From Teichococcus vastitatis (GTDB lineage Bacteria > Pseudomonadota > Alphaproteobacteria > Acetobacterales > Acetobacteraceae): a stretch of 64,000 bases of DNA. Numbering within the stretch: the first letter of the stretch is position 1; every line of letters starts with the position of its first letter. A program made the translations under genes and the position numbers. The DNA lies in assembly GCF_003604215.1 (NCBI RefSeq), contig NZ_QXGS01000001.1, positions 558,001 through 622,000 of the forward strand, given 5' to 3'. This document shows, in pieces, positions 34,605-48,310 of the stretch. Under the pieces are notes generated by a model, which was not told the DNA's origin, made no database searches, and saw nothing but the letters and a program-made list of their open reading frames with translations.

Positions 34605-34729
34605 GCGGCATCCACCGCCGCGGCGTCCATCGCCGCCGCATGACATTCCAGGGCCGGCGCCGTCCGCGGGCCTTACCAGCCGCGCCGCCAGGGCCTAAAC
34701 CCGATCGCCCACCGCAGGAGGATGCCGCC

Positions 34730-35770
34730 ATGCCCGCCACCCTGACCGAGGCCGCAGGGTCGACCGAAACGGTTCGCCTGACCGAAGCCCAGGCCAGCCG
34801 CTTCGCGGGAATCGCACTGGGTCATGTGGAGCGCGAATATCCGAACAAGCTGACGCACGGCCTGGCCGGTCCCGAGGATGCGCGCGGCCCGGCGGCGCTG
34901 CACCCGGTGTTCTTCGGCAGCCTCGACTGGCATTCCTGCGTGCATGGCTACTGGATGCTGGCGCACCTGCTGCGCCGCTTCCCCGGGATTCCGGAAGCGG
35001 CGGCGATCCGGGCCCTGTTCGACCGCCGCCTGACCGCCGACGCCATCGGGGGCGAATGCGCTTATTTCGACCAGCCCACGGCGCGCGGCTTCGAGCGTCC
35101 CTATGGCTGGGGCTGGCTGCTGAAGCTGGCGGCCGAACTGGCGGCCCATCCCGGAACAGCCTGGGCCGGAACCCTGCAGCCCCTGACCCTGACCGTGGCC
35201 GACCGTTTCCGCGCCTTTCTGCCGAAGGCGACCTATCCGATCCGCGTCGGCATCCATTTCAACACCGCCTTCGCCCTGCGCCTGGCGGCCGATTACGCGG
35301 ATGACAGCGCGGACGAGACCCTGCGGCACCTGCTGCAGGCCACGGCGCTGCGCTGGTACAGGGAGGACCAGGACTGCCCCGCCTGGGGCGAGCCGGGCGG
35401 CGATGACTTCCTGTCCGGCACGCTGATCGAGGCGGAGTGCATGCGCCGCCTGCTGCCGCCGGAACAATTCGTGCCCTGGTTCGAGCGTTTCCTGCCGCGC
35501 CTCGCCACCGCGCAGCCGACCACCCTGTTCCGCCCGGTCACGGTGAGCGACCGGAGCGACGGCAAGATCGCGCATCTGGACGGATTGAATCTGAGCCGCG
35601 CCTGGTGCTGGCGCGCCCTGGCCCGCAGCCTGCCGGCGGATGATCCGCGCCGCGGCCTGATGCGGCGCGTCGCCGCGCTGCACCTGGAGGCGAGCCTGGA
35701 TCAGGTCGCCGGCGACTACATGGGCGAGCACTGGCTGGCCAGCTTCGCGGTGCTGGCGCTGGAAGCCTGA
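34730..35770 (+). CDS. DUF2891 family protein
   Basis: A 346-residue cytoplasmic protein of the DUF2891 family. Recognisable segments are VEREYPNKLTHG near residue 37, HPVFFGSLDWHSCVHGYWML near 60, and PYGWGWLLKLAAEL near 122. It ends with DGLNLSRAWCWRALA and DYMGEHWLASFAVLAL. The all-helical, His- and Trp-rich pattern resembles alpha/alpha-toroid enzymes, but the function is unknown. The start follows GGAGGATG. It ends convergently to gcvP with a strong hairpin between. Confidence 0.9.
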   Translation: MPATLTEAAGSTETVRLTEAQASRFAGIALGHVEREYPNKLTHGLAGPEDARGPAALHPVFFGSLDWHSCVHGYWMLAHLLRRFPGIPEAAAIRALFDRRLTADAIGGECAYFDQPTARGFERPYGWGWLLKLAAELAAHPGTAWAGTLQPLTLTVADRFRAFLPKATYPIRVGIHFNTAFALRLAADYADDSADETLRHLLQATALRWYREDQDCPAWGEPGGDDFLSGTLIEAECMRRLLPPEQFVPWFERFLPRLATAQPTTLFRPVTVSDRSDGKIAHLDGLNLSRAWCWRALARSLPADDPRRGLMRRVAALHLEASLDQVAGDYMGEHWLASFAVLALEA

Positions 35771-35822
35771 GGCGGCGCCCATCGTCGCGCCCGGCGGGAA
35801 AGGCCGGAAAAGTCCGAAAGGA

Positions 35823-35854
35823 CGGCGGCGGGCAACTCCGGTGGCCCGCCGCCG
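35823..35854. terminator. Bidirectional terminator-like hairpin
   Basis: An 11-bp perfect GC-rich stem with a 10-base loop lies between the convergent DUF2891 and gcvP genes, just after the stop of each. It can fold on either strand. There is no T-run. Confidence 0.6.
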
Positions 35855-35859
35855 GCAGT

Positions 35860-38771
<2,912 letters not shown>

Positions 38772-38775
<4 letters not shown>

Positions 38776-39149
38776 GACTGGCTGTCCACAAAGGTCTGGT
38801 AGGCCTCGGCGTCCATCAGCCCGTCCAGCTCGGAAGCGTCGGCGAGTTCGATCTTGAAGAACCAGCCCTCGGACTGCGCGGCGCCGTTCACCAGGGACGG
38901 GTCGTCGGCCAGCGCGGCGTTGCTTTCGGTGATCGTGCCGGCCACCGGGGCGTACACGTCGGACGCGGCCTTGACGCTTTCCACCACCGCGACCGATTCG
39001 CCCGCCGCCACTTCGCGGCCGGCTTCCGGCAGGTCAACGAACACCACGTCGCCCAATGCGGTTTGCGCATGATCGGTGATGCCGACCGTGGCGACATTGC
39101 CCTCCAGCCGCACCCATTCATGATCCTTGGAGAATTTCAGCTCGGCCAT
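38772..39149 (-). CDS. gcvH: Glycine cleavage system H protein
   Basis: A 125-residue lipoyl carrier. The lipoylated Lys is in [17 protein letters not shown] near residue 62, and the N-terminus [21 protein letters not shown] is typical. It shuttles the aminomethyl group among P, T and L proteins. The start lies 12 bases after the gcvT stop and the end overlaps gcvP. The L protein (dihydrolipoyl dehydrogenase) is not encoded here, as usual. Confidence 0.97.
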
Positions 39150-39161
39150 TGTTTGCGGTCC

Positions 39162-40259
<1,098 letters not shown>

Positions 40260-40310
40260 AGAACCTCCAGCGCCGCGCTTGCGCGTGGCGGGGCAAGGGT
40301 TGTGGCCCCC

Positions 40311-40494
40311 CTCTGTCCCGAAAACCTGAGAGATTCAGCGCGGGCGTTGCGCGCCTTACTCCGTCGGTGCCGGTGCCTGTTGCCAGGCGCCGGGCTTTCC
40401 AGAGGTCCCTTTCCCACGCGGTTCGTCTGCCTGAGCGTTTCCGGGGGCCGGTTGCGCCTTCGGCGATGGCATGGCGCCATTCTCTCCCGCGCGG
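40311..40494 (-). promoter_or_regulatory. Tandem glycine riboswitch
   Basis: Read on the minus strand, two aptamers follow each other before gcvT. The first (about 40410-40494) has GGGAGAGA, GCCGAAGGCGCAACC and the ACGCTCAGGCAGACG block. The second (about 40311-40405) has CTCTGGAAAG, GACGGAGTAAGGCGCGCAAC and AATCTCTCAGGTTTTCGGGACAGAG. These are the conserved glycine-aptamer elements. Glycine binding is known to switch such leaders on for gcv operons. The exact ends are approximate; about 50 bases separate the second aptamer from the gcvT ATG. Confidence 0.95.
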
Positions 40495-40556
40495 GATCTA
40501 GCGGGTGCCGCTTCTGTGCCCCAGTGCCGGTCCAGGCGCAAGCGCTATCGTGGAGT

Positions 40557-41096
40557 TCAGCGGGGGCCGCGGCGGCGGTTCAGCGCCAGCTCCTCCGGGC
40601 TCAGCACGAAGCCCAGCAGGATGTTCTTTCCGGCCGCAGCCTGCGGCGTGCCAGGGATGCGGATGCTGAGTTCCTCGTCCTGGCTCTGTGCGCGCGAAAC
40701 ATTGGCGGGAAACGCCACCTGGAGGTTATAGGCCTCGCGCGACAGGATGTGTTGCTGCCCGTCCAGCACCGCCACCATATAAGGAATGCTGGCCCCGCGG
40801 CCGCTGGCGGCCGGGCCGCGCTCCGCGGTGAAGCGCGGCGTCAGCGTAACGTCGAGGCCGGCGCGCTCCGGCGCGTAGTCGCATTTGGCCTCGAAGCCGA
40901 TTAGGGAGGCGTTCAGCTCCATGGCCGTGAGATCCTGCCCGCCGCCCTGGCGGAACCGCGTCAGCTCGGCCGCGTCGGACAGGATGCCGATGTTCGGGCA
41001 GGGCGCCTGCGCGTTGCGCAACGGGTCGGCCGGCGCGCCGGAGCCGCCGCAGCCGGACAAGGCCAGCAGCGCCGCCAGGGCCGCGCCGCCCGTCAT
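40557..41096 (-). CDS. Putative lipoprotein of unknown function
   Basis: A 179-residue protein with a lipoprotein signal peptide; the lipobox LSGC gives the lipid-modified Cys near residue 17. The mature domain is beta-rich ([40 protein letters not shown]) and ends in RRRGPR. GGGGAG before ATG 41096 supports this start; ATG 41129 is an alternative adding 11 residues. It is divergent from ispH and downstream of nothing obvious. The family is not recognised beyond conserved alphaproteobacterial lipoproteins of this size. Confidence 0.8.
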   Translation of the reverse strand: MTGGAALAALLALSGCGGSGAPADPLRNAQAPCPNIGILSDAAELTRFRQGGGQDLTAMELNASLIGFEAKCDYAPERAGLDVTLTPRFTAERGPAASGRGASIPYMVAVLDGQQHILSREAYNLQVAFPANVSRAQSQDEELSIRIPGTPQAAAGKNILLGFVLSPEELALNRRRGPR

Positions 41097-41255
41097 TTTC
41101 GCTCCCCGGAGGTTCCGCGCCTTGACCATGCTGCCTGTCTTCCCCTTAGTGCGCCGTCCTGTGTTCGGGCCGGAAGCCCTGGCCGGATGCCCGACGGGAT
41201 CTCCGGGAGGACACCCCGCCGCCGCGCCTGCAACCCTTGCGACTTGGACGACGCC

Positions 41256-42233
41256 ATGAACCACACCGCCCCTCTCGGCCACGCCGTCCCGAGCGTCAAG
41301 CCCGCCCTGCATGTGCTGATGGCCGGGCCGCGCGGCTTCTGCGCGGGCGTGGACCGCGCCATCAAGATCGTCGAGGAGGCGATCCGCAAGTTCGGCGCGC
41401 CGGTCTATGTGCGGCACGAGATCGTTCACAACAAATTCGTGGTGGACAGCCTGAAGGCCCAGGGCGCCGTGTTCGTCGAGGAGCTGGACGAGGTGCCGGA
41501 AGACGCGCCGGTGGTGTTTTCCGCCCATGGCGTTCCCAAGGCGGTGCCTGCGGAAGCCAAGCGGCGCCAGATGATCTATCTGGACGCCACCTGTCCGCTG
41601 GTCAGCAAGGTGCACCGCGAGGCCGAGCACCAGTCGGCGGCCGGGCGCCACATCCTGCTGATCGGCCATGCCGGCCATCCCGAGGTGGTGGGCACGCTGG
41701 GCCAGCTTCCGCCCGGTTCCTTCACTCTGGTGGAAACCGAGGAGGATGCCGAGCGCATCACCGTTCCCGAGGGGCCGCTCTCCTACACCACGCAGACCAC
41801 CCTTTCGGTGGAAGACACTGCCGGCATCGTCGCGGCGCTGCGCCGCCGCTTTCCCCAGCTGACCGAGCCGCACAAGGACAGCATCTGCTACGCCACCACC
41901 AACCGGCAGGGCGCGGTGCGCGCCATCGCCGAGCGGGCGGAGATGGTGGTGGTGGTGGGCGCGCCTAACTCCTCCAACTCGGTGCGGCTGCGCGAGGTGG
42001 CGGAGCGCGCCGGATGCCCGATCGCCCTGATGGTGCAGCGCGGCGCCGAGCTGGACCCGTCGCTGGCCGACGGCATGGCCATGATCGGCATCACCGCCGG
42101 AGCCAGCGCCCCGGAGCTGCTGGTGCAGGAAGTGCTGGACCGGCTGCGCGAACGCTTCACCCTGACCCTTGAGGAAGTCGTGGTGGCGGAAGAAAACATC
42201 ACCTTCAAACTGCCCGCGCTCCTGAACCGCTGA
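41256..42233 (+). CDS. ispH: 4-hydroxy-3-methylbut-2-enyl diphosphate reductase
   Basis: A 325-residue 4Fe-4S enzyme catalysing the last step of the MEP isoprenoid pathway, giving IPP and DMAPP. The three cluster Cys residues are in [21 protein letters not shown] and [12 protein letters not shown]. Substrate residues appear in HAGHPEV, TTQTT, APNSSNS and [11 protein letters not shown] 41256 is used; an earlier in-frame ATG at 41187 would add 23 atypical residues. It heads a co-directional set with thrB and rnhA. Confidence 0.96.
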   Translation: MNHTAPLGHAVPSVKPALHVLMAGPRGFCAGVDRAIKIVEEAIRKFGAPVYVRHEIVHNKFVVDSLKAQGAVFVEELDEVPEDAPVVFSAHGVPKAVPAEAKRRQMIYLDATCPLVSKVHREAEHQSAAGRHILLIGHAGHPEVVGTLGQLPPGSFTLVETEEDAERITVPEGPLSYTTQTTLSVEDTAGIVAALRRRFPQLTEPHKDSICYATTNRQGAVRAIAERAEMVVVVGAPNSSNSVRLREVAERAGCPIALMVQRGAELDPSLADGMAMIGITAGASAPELLVQEVLDRLRERFTLTLEEVVVAEENITFKLPALLNR

Positions 42234-42261
42234 GGCAGCAACTTCCAACCACGGGACGCGG

Positions 42262-43236
42262 ATGGCCGTCTATACCGAGGTCACGGACGAGGCGCTGCGC
42301 CTGTTCCTGGCCGAATACGATCTGGGCGAATTGCTGGCCTTCCGGGGCATTGCCGAAGGGGTGGAGAACAGCAACTTCGCCCTGAAGACCAGCAATGGCG
42401 ACTTCATCCTGACGCTGTACGAGAAGCGCGTGGACCCGGCGGAGTTGCCCTGGTTCCTCGGGCTGATGCGACACCTGGGCGCGCAGGGATTGTCCTGCCC
42501 GCTGCCGGTGGCCGGGCGCGACGGCGTGGCGCTGCGCGAACTGGCCGGGCGACCGGCGGCGATCTGCACCTTTCTGCCTGGCGTCTGGCCGCGCCGCGTG
42601 CGGCAGGAGCATTGCGCGCCGCTCGGCGCCGCGCTGGCCACGCTGCACGCCGCCGGCGAGGGCTTCCGGGCCGAGAGGCCCAACACCCTGGGCCCCCGCG
42701 CCTGGACCCCGCTGCTGGAGCGCTGCCGCGGCGGTGGCGACGCCCTGCAACCGGGCCTGATCGCCGAGCTGGACGGACACCTGAGCGGCATCCTGCGCGA
42801 CTGGCCTTGCGGCCTGCCGCGCGGCCACATCCATGCCGACCTGTTCCCGGACAACGTGTTTTTCCTGGGAACCGGGCGCGGCTCCCCCGTGGTGTCGGGG
42901 CTGATCGACTTCTATTTCGCCTGCACCGATTTTCTGGCCTACGACCTGGCGATCTGCCTCAATGCCTGGTGCTTCGAGCCGGACCTGGCCTTCAACGTCA
43001 CCAAGGCGCGGGCGATGATCAGCGCCTACAACGCGCTGCGCCCGTTGACGCCGGAAGAACTGGACGCGCTGCCGGTGCTGTGCCGCGGCAGCGCCATCCG
43101 CTTCCTGCTGACCCGGCTCTACGACTGGACGCACACGCCGCCCGGGGCGCTGGTGACCCGCAAGGACCCTCTGGAATACCTCAAGCGCCTGCGCTTCCAC
43201 GCCCAGGCACGGGATGTCGCCGCCTATGGCCTCTGA
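42262..43236 (+). CDS. thrB: Homoserine kinase (aminoglycoside-phosphotransferase fold)
   Basis: A 324-residue kinase of the alphaproteobacterial ThrB type, unrelated to the GHMP ThrB of enterics. It phosphorylates homoserine for threonine synthesis. The N-lobe has [13 protein letters not shown] and [11 protein letters not shown]. The catalytic loop [11 protein letters not shown] is near residue 190 and the metal Asp is in [16 protein letters not shown]. It starts 28 bases after ispH and overlaps rnhA at its 3' end, an order seen in many alphaproteobacteria. Confidence 0.95.
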   Translation: MAVYTEVTDEALRLFLAEYDLGELLAFRGIAEGVENSNFALKTSNGDFILTLYEKRVDPAELPWFLGLMRHLGAQGLSCPLPVAGRDGVALRELAGRPAAICTFLPGVWPRRVRQEHCAPLGAALATLHAAGEGFRAERPNTLGPRAWTPLLERCRGGGDALQPGLIAELDGHLSGILRDWPCGLPRGHIHADLFPDNVFFLGTGRGSPVVSGLIDFYFACTDFLAYDLAICLNAWCFEPDLAFNVTKARAMISAYNALRPLTPEELDALPVLCRGSAIRFLLTRLYDWTHTPPGALVTRKDPLEYLKRLRFHAQARDVAAYGL

Positions 43237-43702
43237 TGTATTCGACTCGGGATCGCCCGAGGCCGCCGGGCGGGTGGTGGAAATCTGGACCGATGGCGGC
43301 TGCAAGCCGAACCCGGGCCCCGGCGGCTGGGCCGCCATCCTGCGCTTCGGCGAGGCGGTGAAGGAGCTGTCCGGCTACGACCCCGCCACCACCAATAACC
43401 GCATGGAGCTGACCGCCGCCTGCATGGCGCTGGAGGCGCTGAAGCGCCCCTGCACCGTGACGCTGCACACCGACAGCGAATACGTCCGCAACGGCATCAG
43501 CCGCTGGATCCATGGCTGGGTGCGCAACAACTGGCGCAACGCGGCCAAGGACCCGGTGGCGAATTTCGAGCTGTGGCAGCGGCTGCTGGCGGCCGCCAAG
43601 CCGCACAAGGTGGAATGGCTCTGGGTGCGCGGCCATGCCGGCGACCCGATGAACGAGCGTGCCGACCAATTGGCGACGGCGGCGCGCCTGTCCGGAGAGT
43701 GA
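43214..43702 (+). CDS. rnhA: Ribonuclease HI
   Basis: A 162-residue nuclease that degrades RNA in RNA-DNA hybrids. The four catalytic acids are visible: [31 protein letters not shown] and NERADQLA. The substrate-handling helix has [14 protein letters not shown]. It overlaps thrB by 23 bases from ATG 43214; the alternative ATG 43226 gives an 11-base overlap and four fewer residues. Confidence 0.96.
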   Translation: MSPPMASDVFDSGSPEAAGRVVEIWTDGGCKPNPGPGGWAAILRFGEAVKELSGYDPATTNNRMELTAACMALEALKRPCTVTLHTDSEYVRNGISRWIHGWVRNNWRNAAKDPVANFELWQRLLAAAKPHKVEWLWVRGHAGDPMNERADQLATAARLSGE

Positions 43703-44125
43703 GCCATCCCGGCCATGTCCCTGGCCAGGACGATACACCGGCAGCTCCCAGGGTAACTCCCAGGGCAGCTTCCAGCGCAGGCTGACCCTGCAAGGTCGGG
43801 ACGGCCCGGGCCTGATCTCCCGCGCCAGTCGTCACGACCTGCGTTTCCGGATGCCGCTCCACCGCGCAGGAACCCCGTTCAAGGCGAGAGGCGCGGCCGA
43901 GCCTGCGCGGGCAGATGGCATGCGAAGGCATTCCGCCGTGCCACGCGACTGCGCCGCATGGGCGGCGGAACGCCATGGCGCAATCGTGATCATGCCGTCC
44001 CCGAGGCGCCACCCGGGCCGCGCCGGCTTCCGGCCGGGCGTGGGCAACTTGCGGCGCCGCCACGGGCTTTTCCTGCCGAGGGCCGTGTTCGCGGCCCCTT
44101 GATTCCTGGCAAGGGAGGTTTCCGC
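43703..44125. other. Non-coding gap
   Basis: No gene is supported. Near 43740-43772 there are two to three imperfect copies of CTCCCAGGG(C/T)A in a row. The right end carries GGGAGG, the ribosome site of the next gene. Nothing else stands out. Confidence 0.45.
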
Positions 44126-45142
44126 TTGGCCGACACATCGTCCCGCCCCGTCATCGTGATCACCGGAGGCTCTTCCGGTATCGGCCTCTGCGCCGCCCTC
44201 CGCTTCGCCCGGGAGGGCTGGTCCGTCGGGTTGATCGCCCGCGGTGAACCTGCCCTGCAATCGGCGCTGGAGCAGGTGCGCGCCGCCGGCGCCCTCGGCT
44301 GCTACGCCGTGGCCGATGTCGCCAGCCCCGCCGCGCTGGAACAGGCCGCCGCCGAGATCGAGAGCAAGCTCGGCCCGATCCGCGCCTGGGTGAACGGCGC
44401 CGGCATCAGCGTTTATGCCAGCTTCATCGACATGACCGAGGAGGAATATGCCCGCGTCACCGCTGTCACCTATCTCGGTCAGGTGCACGGCACGCGCTCT
44501 GCGCTGAAGCGGATGCGGCAGCGCAACCAGGGCAACATCGTCAATGTCGGCTCCGCCGTGGCGATGCGCGCCATGCCGCTGCAATCGGCCTATTGCGCGG
44601 CAAAGTACGCTGTGGCCGGCTTCACCGAGGCGATCCGCTCGGAGCTGATCCACGAAAACAGCGCAGTGCAGATCGGCATCGTGCATCCGCCCTCCACCAA
44701 CACGCCGTTCTTCAACCATGCATTGTCGAAGCTGAAGGAGGGCGTGCCGCGTCCGCCGCCGCCGGTCTACCAGCCGGAGATCGTGGCCGATGCCATCTAC
44801 CTGGCGGTCACCACCGGCCGCCGGGAGGTGAAGGTGACTGGGGAGACTGTGGCCTTCGCCATCGCCAACACGCTGGCGCCGGGGCTGGTGGACTGGGCGG
44901 CCGGCAAGTTCGGCCCTGCCATGCAGGCCTCGCACAAGGAGGAGGTGCGGGCCGAGCGGGACGAAAGCCTGTTCGAGCCCTCCAGCCGCCCGTCCGGCAC
45001 GCACGGGCCATTCGGCAGCGAGTCGCTGCGCTTCAGCCCGCAGATGGCGCTGAACAAGGTGCCGACGCTGGGCCTGATGATGGTGGGGCTGACGGCGGTG
45101 GGAATGCTGGCCTTCCTGGCCGGGCCGCCGCGCCGGCATTGA
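44126..45142 (+). CDS. Short-chain dehydrogenase/reductase with C-terminal membrane tail
   Basis: A 338-residue SDR oxidoreductase. The cofactor motif TGGSSGIG is near residue 15, NGAGIS near 93, and the catalytic Ser plus YCAAK (Tyr-x3-Lys) near 140-157. Beyond the catalytic domain is an extension ending with a hydrophobic stretch LGLMMVGLTAVGMLAFLAG at about 314-332, which could anchor the protein in the membrane by its tail. The start is TTG 44126 preceded by GGGAGG at 8 bases; the upstream frame is not protein-like. The substrate is unknown. It is convergent with pntB across a strong hairpin. Confidence 0.88.
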   Translation: MADTSSRPVIVITGGSSGIGLCAALRFAREGWSVGLIARGEPALQSALEQVRAAGALGCYAVADVASPAALEQAAAEIESKLGPIRAWVNGAGISVYASFIDMTEEEYARVTAVTYLGQVHGTRSALKRMRQRNQGNIVNVGSAVAMRAMPLQSAYCAAKYAVAGFTEAIRSELIHENSAVQIGIVHPPSTNTPFFNHALSKLKEGVPRPPPPVYQPEIVADAIYLAVTTGRREVKVTGETVAFAIANTLAPGLVDWAAGKFGPAMQASHKEEVRAERDESLFEPSSRPSGTHGPFGSESLRFSPQMALNKVPTLGLMMVGLTAVGMLAFLAGPPRRH

Positions 45143-45148
45143 GTCAGC

Positions 45149-45174
45149 TGGCCGGGGGAACCCTCCCCCGGCCA
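45149..45174. terminator. Bidirectional terminator hairpin
   Basis: An 11-bp perfect stem (TGGCCGGGGGA and its complement) with an ACCC loop sits between the convergent SDR and pntB stop codons. It should terminate both transcripts. There is no T-run on either side. Confidence 0.75.
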
Positions 45175-45179
45175 TGCCG

Positions 45180-46589
45180 TCAGTGCTGCAGCGCCTGCAC
45201 CACCTGCTGCGTCACCTTCTTGGCGTCGCCGAACAGCATCATGGTGTTGTCGCGGAAGAACAATTCGTTCTCCACGCCGGCATAGCCCGAGGCCATGCCG
45301 CGCTTGATGAAGAACACCGTCTTGGCGCGCTCCACATCGAGGATCGGCATGCCGTAGATAGCCGATGATTTGTCGGTCTTGGCCGCCGGGTTCGTCACGT
45401 CATTGGCGCCGATCACGAAGGCCACGTCGGCCTCGGCGAATTCCGGGTTGATTTCCTCCAGCTCGTGCACCTCGTCATAGGGCACGTTGGCCTCGGCCAG
45501 CAGCACGTTCATGTGGCCGGGCATGCGGCCCGCCACCGGGTGGATAGCGTAGGACACTTCGGCGCCTTCCTTTTTCAGCAGGTCGGCCATCTCGCGCAGC
45601 ACCTGCTGCGCCTGCGCCACCGCCATGCCGTATCCGGGCACGATGATGATCTTCTGCGCGTTCTTCATGATGTAGGCGGCGTCTTCCGGGGAACCGGACT
45701 TCACCGGCCGCGCCGGTCCGCCACCGCCGCCCGCGGGCGAGGCCACGCCGCTGTCGGAGCCGAAGCCGCCCAGCAGCACGTTGACGATGGAGCGGTTCAT
45801 GCCCTTGCACATGATGTAGGACAGGATCGCGCCCGAGGCGCCGACCAGCGCGCCCGTGACGATCAGCAGCAGGTTGCCGAGGGTGAAGCCGATGCCCGCC
45901 GCCGCCCAGCCCGAGTAGCTGTTCAGCATCGAGACGACCACCGGCATGTCGGCGCCGCCGATCGGGATGATCAGCAGGAAGCCGAGCGCGAAGGCCAGCA
46001 GGGCGATCAGCCAGAACAGCACCGCGCTGCCGGTGGCGACAAAGGCGATCACCAGCACCAGCAACAGCACGCCGAGGCCCAGGTTGAGCCAGTGCTGCCC
46101 CTTGAAGGTGATCGGCGCGCCCGACATCAGCGCCTGCAGCTTGGCGAAGGCGATCACCGAGCCGGAGAAGGTGATGGCGCCGATGGCAAGGCCGAGCGAC
46201 ATTTCCACCAGCGAGCCGGCATGGATGTCGCCTGGATGGCCGATGCCGAAGGATTCCGGGTTGTAGAAGGCGGCCGCCGCCACGAGCACCGCCGCCATGC
46301 CAACCAGCGAATGGAAGGCGGCGACCAGTTGCGGCAGCGCCGTCATCTGGATGCGGTTGGCCAGATAGGCGCCGATGCCGCCACCGATGGCGAGGCCGGC
46401 GATGATCAGTCCGAAGCCGCCCACCCCCATGCCGGCGTGGAACAAGGTCGCCAGGATGGCGATGCCCATGCCGACCATGCCGTAGAGGTTGCCGCGCCGG
46501 CTGGTCTCGGGGTGGGACAGGCCGCGCAGCGCCAGAATGAACAGGACGGAGGCGACGATATAGGCGAGGGTGGAGAAGGTCTGGGCCAC
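45180..46589 (-). CDS. pntB: NAD(P) transhydrogenase subunit beta
   Basis: A 469-residue subunit. Eight to nine membrane helices fill residues 1-265; the NADP(H)-binding domain III follows at about 285-469. It shows IIVPGYGMAVAQAQ, HPVAGRMPGHMNVLLAEANVPYD and VIGANDVTNPA. With the alpha subunits it couples hydride transfer from NADH to NADP to proton entry. It starts 4 bases after the pntA2 stop. The length is normal. Confidence 0.96.
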   Translation of the reverse strand: MAQTFSTLAYIVASVLFILALRGLSHPETSRRGNLYGMVGMGIAILATLFHAGMGVGGFGLIIAGLAIGGGIGAYLANRIQMTALPQLVAAFHSLVGMAAVLVAAAAFYNPESFGIGHPGDIHAGSLVEMSLGLAIGAITFSGSVIAFAKLQALMSGAPITFKGQHWLNLGLGVLLLVLVIAFVATGSAVLFWLIALLAFALGFLLIIPIGGADMPVVVSMLNSYSGWAAAGIGFTLGNLLLIVTGALVGASGAILSYIMCKGMNRSIVNVLLGGFGSDSGVASPAGGGGGPARPVKSGSPEDAAYIMKNAQKIIIVPGYGMAVAQAQQVLREMADLLKKEGAEVSYAIHPVAGRMPGHMNVLLAEANVPYDEVHELEEINPEFAEADVAFVIGANDVTNPAAKTDKSSAIYGMPILDVERAKTVFFIKRGMASGYAGVENELFFRDNTMMLFGDAKKVTQQVVQALQH

Positions 46590-46593
46590 CGCG

Positions 46594-46998
46594 TCAGCCC
46601 CTCTTCTTGAACATGGCCAGCATCCGGCGCGTCACCAGGAAGCCGCCGAAGATGTTCACCGAGGCCAGCGTCACGGCGAGAAAGCCGAACACCTTGGCGG
46701 CGATGGAGTCGCCGAGGCCGGTGGCCAGGATGGCGCCCACCACGATCACCGAGGAAATGGCGTTGGTGACGCCCATCAGCGGCGAATGCAGTGCCGGCGT
46801 CACGTTCCACACCACATGGTAGCCGACGAAGCAGGCCAGCAGGAAAATGGTCAGCAACAGCAGGAACGGCTCGGCGTGGCCGGCGGCCTGCACCACGGCC
46901 GGCGCGGTGCTCTCGGCCATGATGCGCGCCTGGGCAGCCAGCGCGAGGGCGCGCTCCGCCGTGGCGCTCGCCTGGTTGGCGAGTTCGGTGGGGTTCAT
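46594..46998 (-). CDS. pntA2: NAD(P) transhydrogenase subunit alpha part 2
   Basis: A 134-residue membrane part of a split alpha subunit, with three to four helices ([21 protein letters not shown], then [13 protein letters not shown], then [20 protein letters not shown]). It lies between the soluble alpha part 1 and the beta subunit. The three-gene arrangement is usual in alphaproteobacteria. Confidence 0.95.
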   Translation of the reverse strand: MNPTELANQASATAERALALAAQARIMAESTAPAVVQAAGHAEPFLLLLTIFLLACFVGYHVVWNVTPALHSPLMGVTNAISSVIVVGAILATGLGDSIAAKVFGFLAVTLASVNIFGGFLVTRRMLAMFKKRG

Positions 46999-47013
46999 CG
47001 GGAAAGTTCCTCC

Positions 47014-48177
47014 TCAGGCAGCCGGCTGGGCGGCGAGCATCGGGTGGACCACCGCGCCGCCGCGCGTCAGGGTGACGCCGCGGACGATCTCATCCTCCTG
47101 TGGCAGCTTGGCCGCGCCGGCGTCCTTGTCCCAGAAGGTGGTCAGGAAGGTCAGCAGGTTGCGGGCATACAAGGCGCTGGCGGCGCCGGCGATGCGGCCG
47201 GGCCAGTTGCGGTAGCCCAGGATCTTCACGCCGTTCTCGGTGACGATTGCTTCGCCGGGCCGGGTCATGACGCAATTGCCGCCCGCATCGGCGGCGATGT
47301 CGACGATCACGCTGCCTGGCTTCATCGAGGCCACCATGGGCGCGGTGATCAGCGTCGGCGCGCGGCGGCCCTGCACCAGGGCGGTGGTCACCACCACGTC
47401 CTGCTTGGCGATATGCGCCGCCACCACCTCCGCCTGCTTGGCGTAGAACTCGGCCGAAAGCTGCTTGGCGTAGCCGCCGGTGGTCTGGGCGGCGCGGCTT
47501 TCCTCGTCCTCGTAGCCGACGAAGCTGGCGCCGAGCGACTTGATCTCCTCCTTGGCCGCCGGGCGCACATCGGTGGCGGAAACCCGCCCGCCCAGGCGCC
47601 GGCCCGTCGCGATGGCCTGCAGCCCGGCGACGCCGGCGCCCATGATGAACACGTTGGCGGCCGGAATGGTGCCCGCCGCCGTCATCAGCATGGGAAAGCC
47701 CTTGTCGAACGCCCCTGCCCCCTCGACCACGGCGCGGTAGCCGGCGAGGTTGGCCTGGGAGGACAGCACGTCCATGCTCTGCGCCCGGGTGATGCGCGGC
47801 AGCAGCTCCATGGAGCAGGCCTCGATCCCGGCCGCGGCATAGGCACCGGCGCGGGCGGGATCGGACACCGCGTCGAGCGTGCCGATCAGCAGGGCGCCGC
47901 GCGGGATCAAGGACAGCTCGTCCAGATCGCCTTCGCCCTGCGCCAGCGGCGCCCGCACCTTCAGCACGATGCCTGCGCCGGACAGCGCGCCGGCGGCATC
48001 GGCGGCGACCTCGGCGCCGGCCTCGCGGTAGGCAGCATCGGGATAGCCGGAGGCCAAGCCCGCACCCGCCTCCACCGCGACGCTGTTGCCGAGAGCGATC
48101 AGCTTCTTGGCCGTTTCCGGCGTGGCCGCCACTCGCGTTTCACCCGAGCGCCGCTCCCTCAGAACCGCAAGGCGCAT
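47014..48177 (-). CDS. pntA1: NAD(P) transhydrogenase subunit alpha part 1 (NAD-binding)
   Basis: A 387-residue soluble domain I that binds NAD(H), related to alanine dehydrogenase. It begins MRLAVLRERRSGETRVAATP, has GAGVAGLQAIATGRRLGG for the nucleotide fold near residue 175, and has the mobile-loop region near 230. ATG 48177 is preferred to ATG 48186 because GGAGG is 8-9 bases before it but directly abuts the other. It heads pntA1-A2-B, 133 bases after bcsD on the same strand. Confidence 0.95.
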   Translation of the reverse strand: MRLAVLRERRSGETRVAATPETAKKLIALGNSVAVEAGAGLASGYPDAAYREAGAEVAADAAGALSGAGIVLKVRAPLAQGEGDLDELSLIPRGALLIGTLDAVSDPARAGAYAAAGIEACSMELLPRITRAQSMDVLSSQANLAGYRAVVEGAGAFDKGFPMLMTAAGTIPAANVFIMGAGVAGLQAIATGRRLGGRVSATDVRPAAKEEIKSLGASFVGYEDEESRAAQTTGGYAKQLSAEFYAKQAEVVAAHIAKQDVVVTTALVQGRRAPTLITAPMVASMKPGSVIVDIAADAGGNCVMTRPGEAIVTENGVKILGYRNWPGRIAGAASALYARNLLTFLTTFWDKDAGAAKLPQEDEIVRGVTLTRGGAVVHPMLAAQPAA

Positions 48178-48310
48178 TCGCCCCATCCTCCACGACTTGA
48201 ATTGTTGGTCGCGGACGATGATGGCCCGCCGCGCTCACGGCAAGCAATTCCTGCCGGGGCGACGAAGCGCAGGGCGGCTCGCCAGGTGGCTCGACGGGGG
48301 GTGAAGCAGC

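Noticed and set aside
43740-43772. Short CTCCCAGGG repeats
   Set aside because: Two to three imperfect units of about 14 bases without spacers of constant length; neither a CRISPR array nor a clear tandem repeat.
45180-48177. Split pntA as a broken gene
   Set aside because: The three-gene pntA1-pntA2-pntB form is normal for alphaproteobacteria; both parts have intact starts, stops and ribosome sites.
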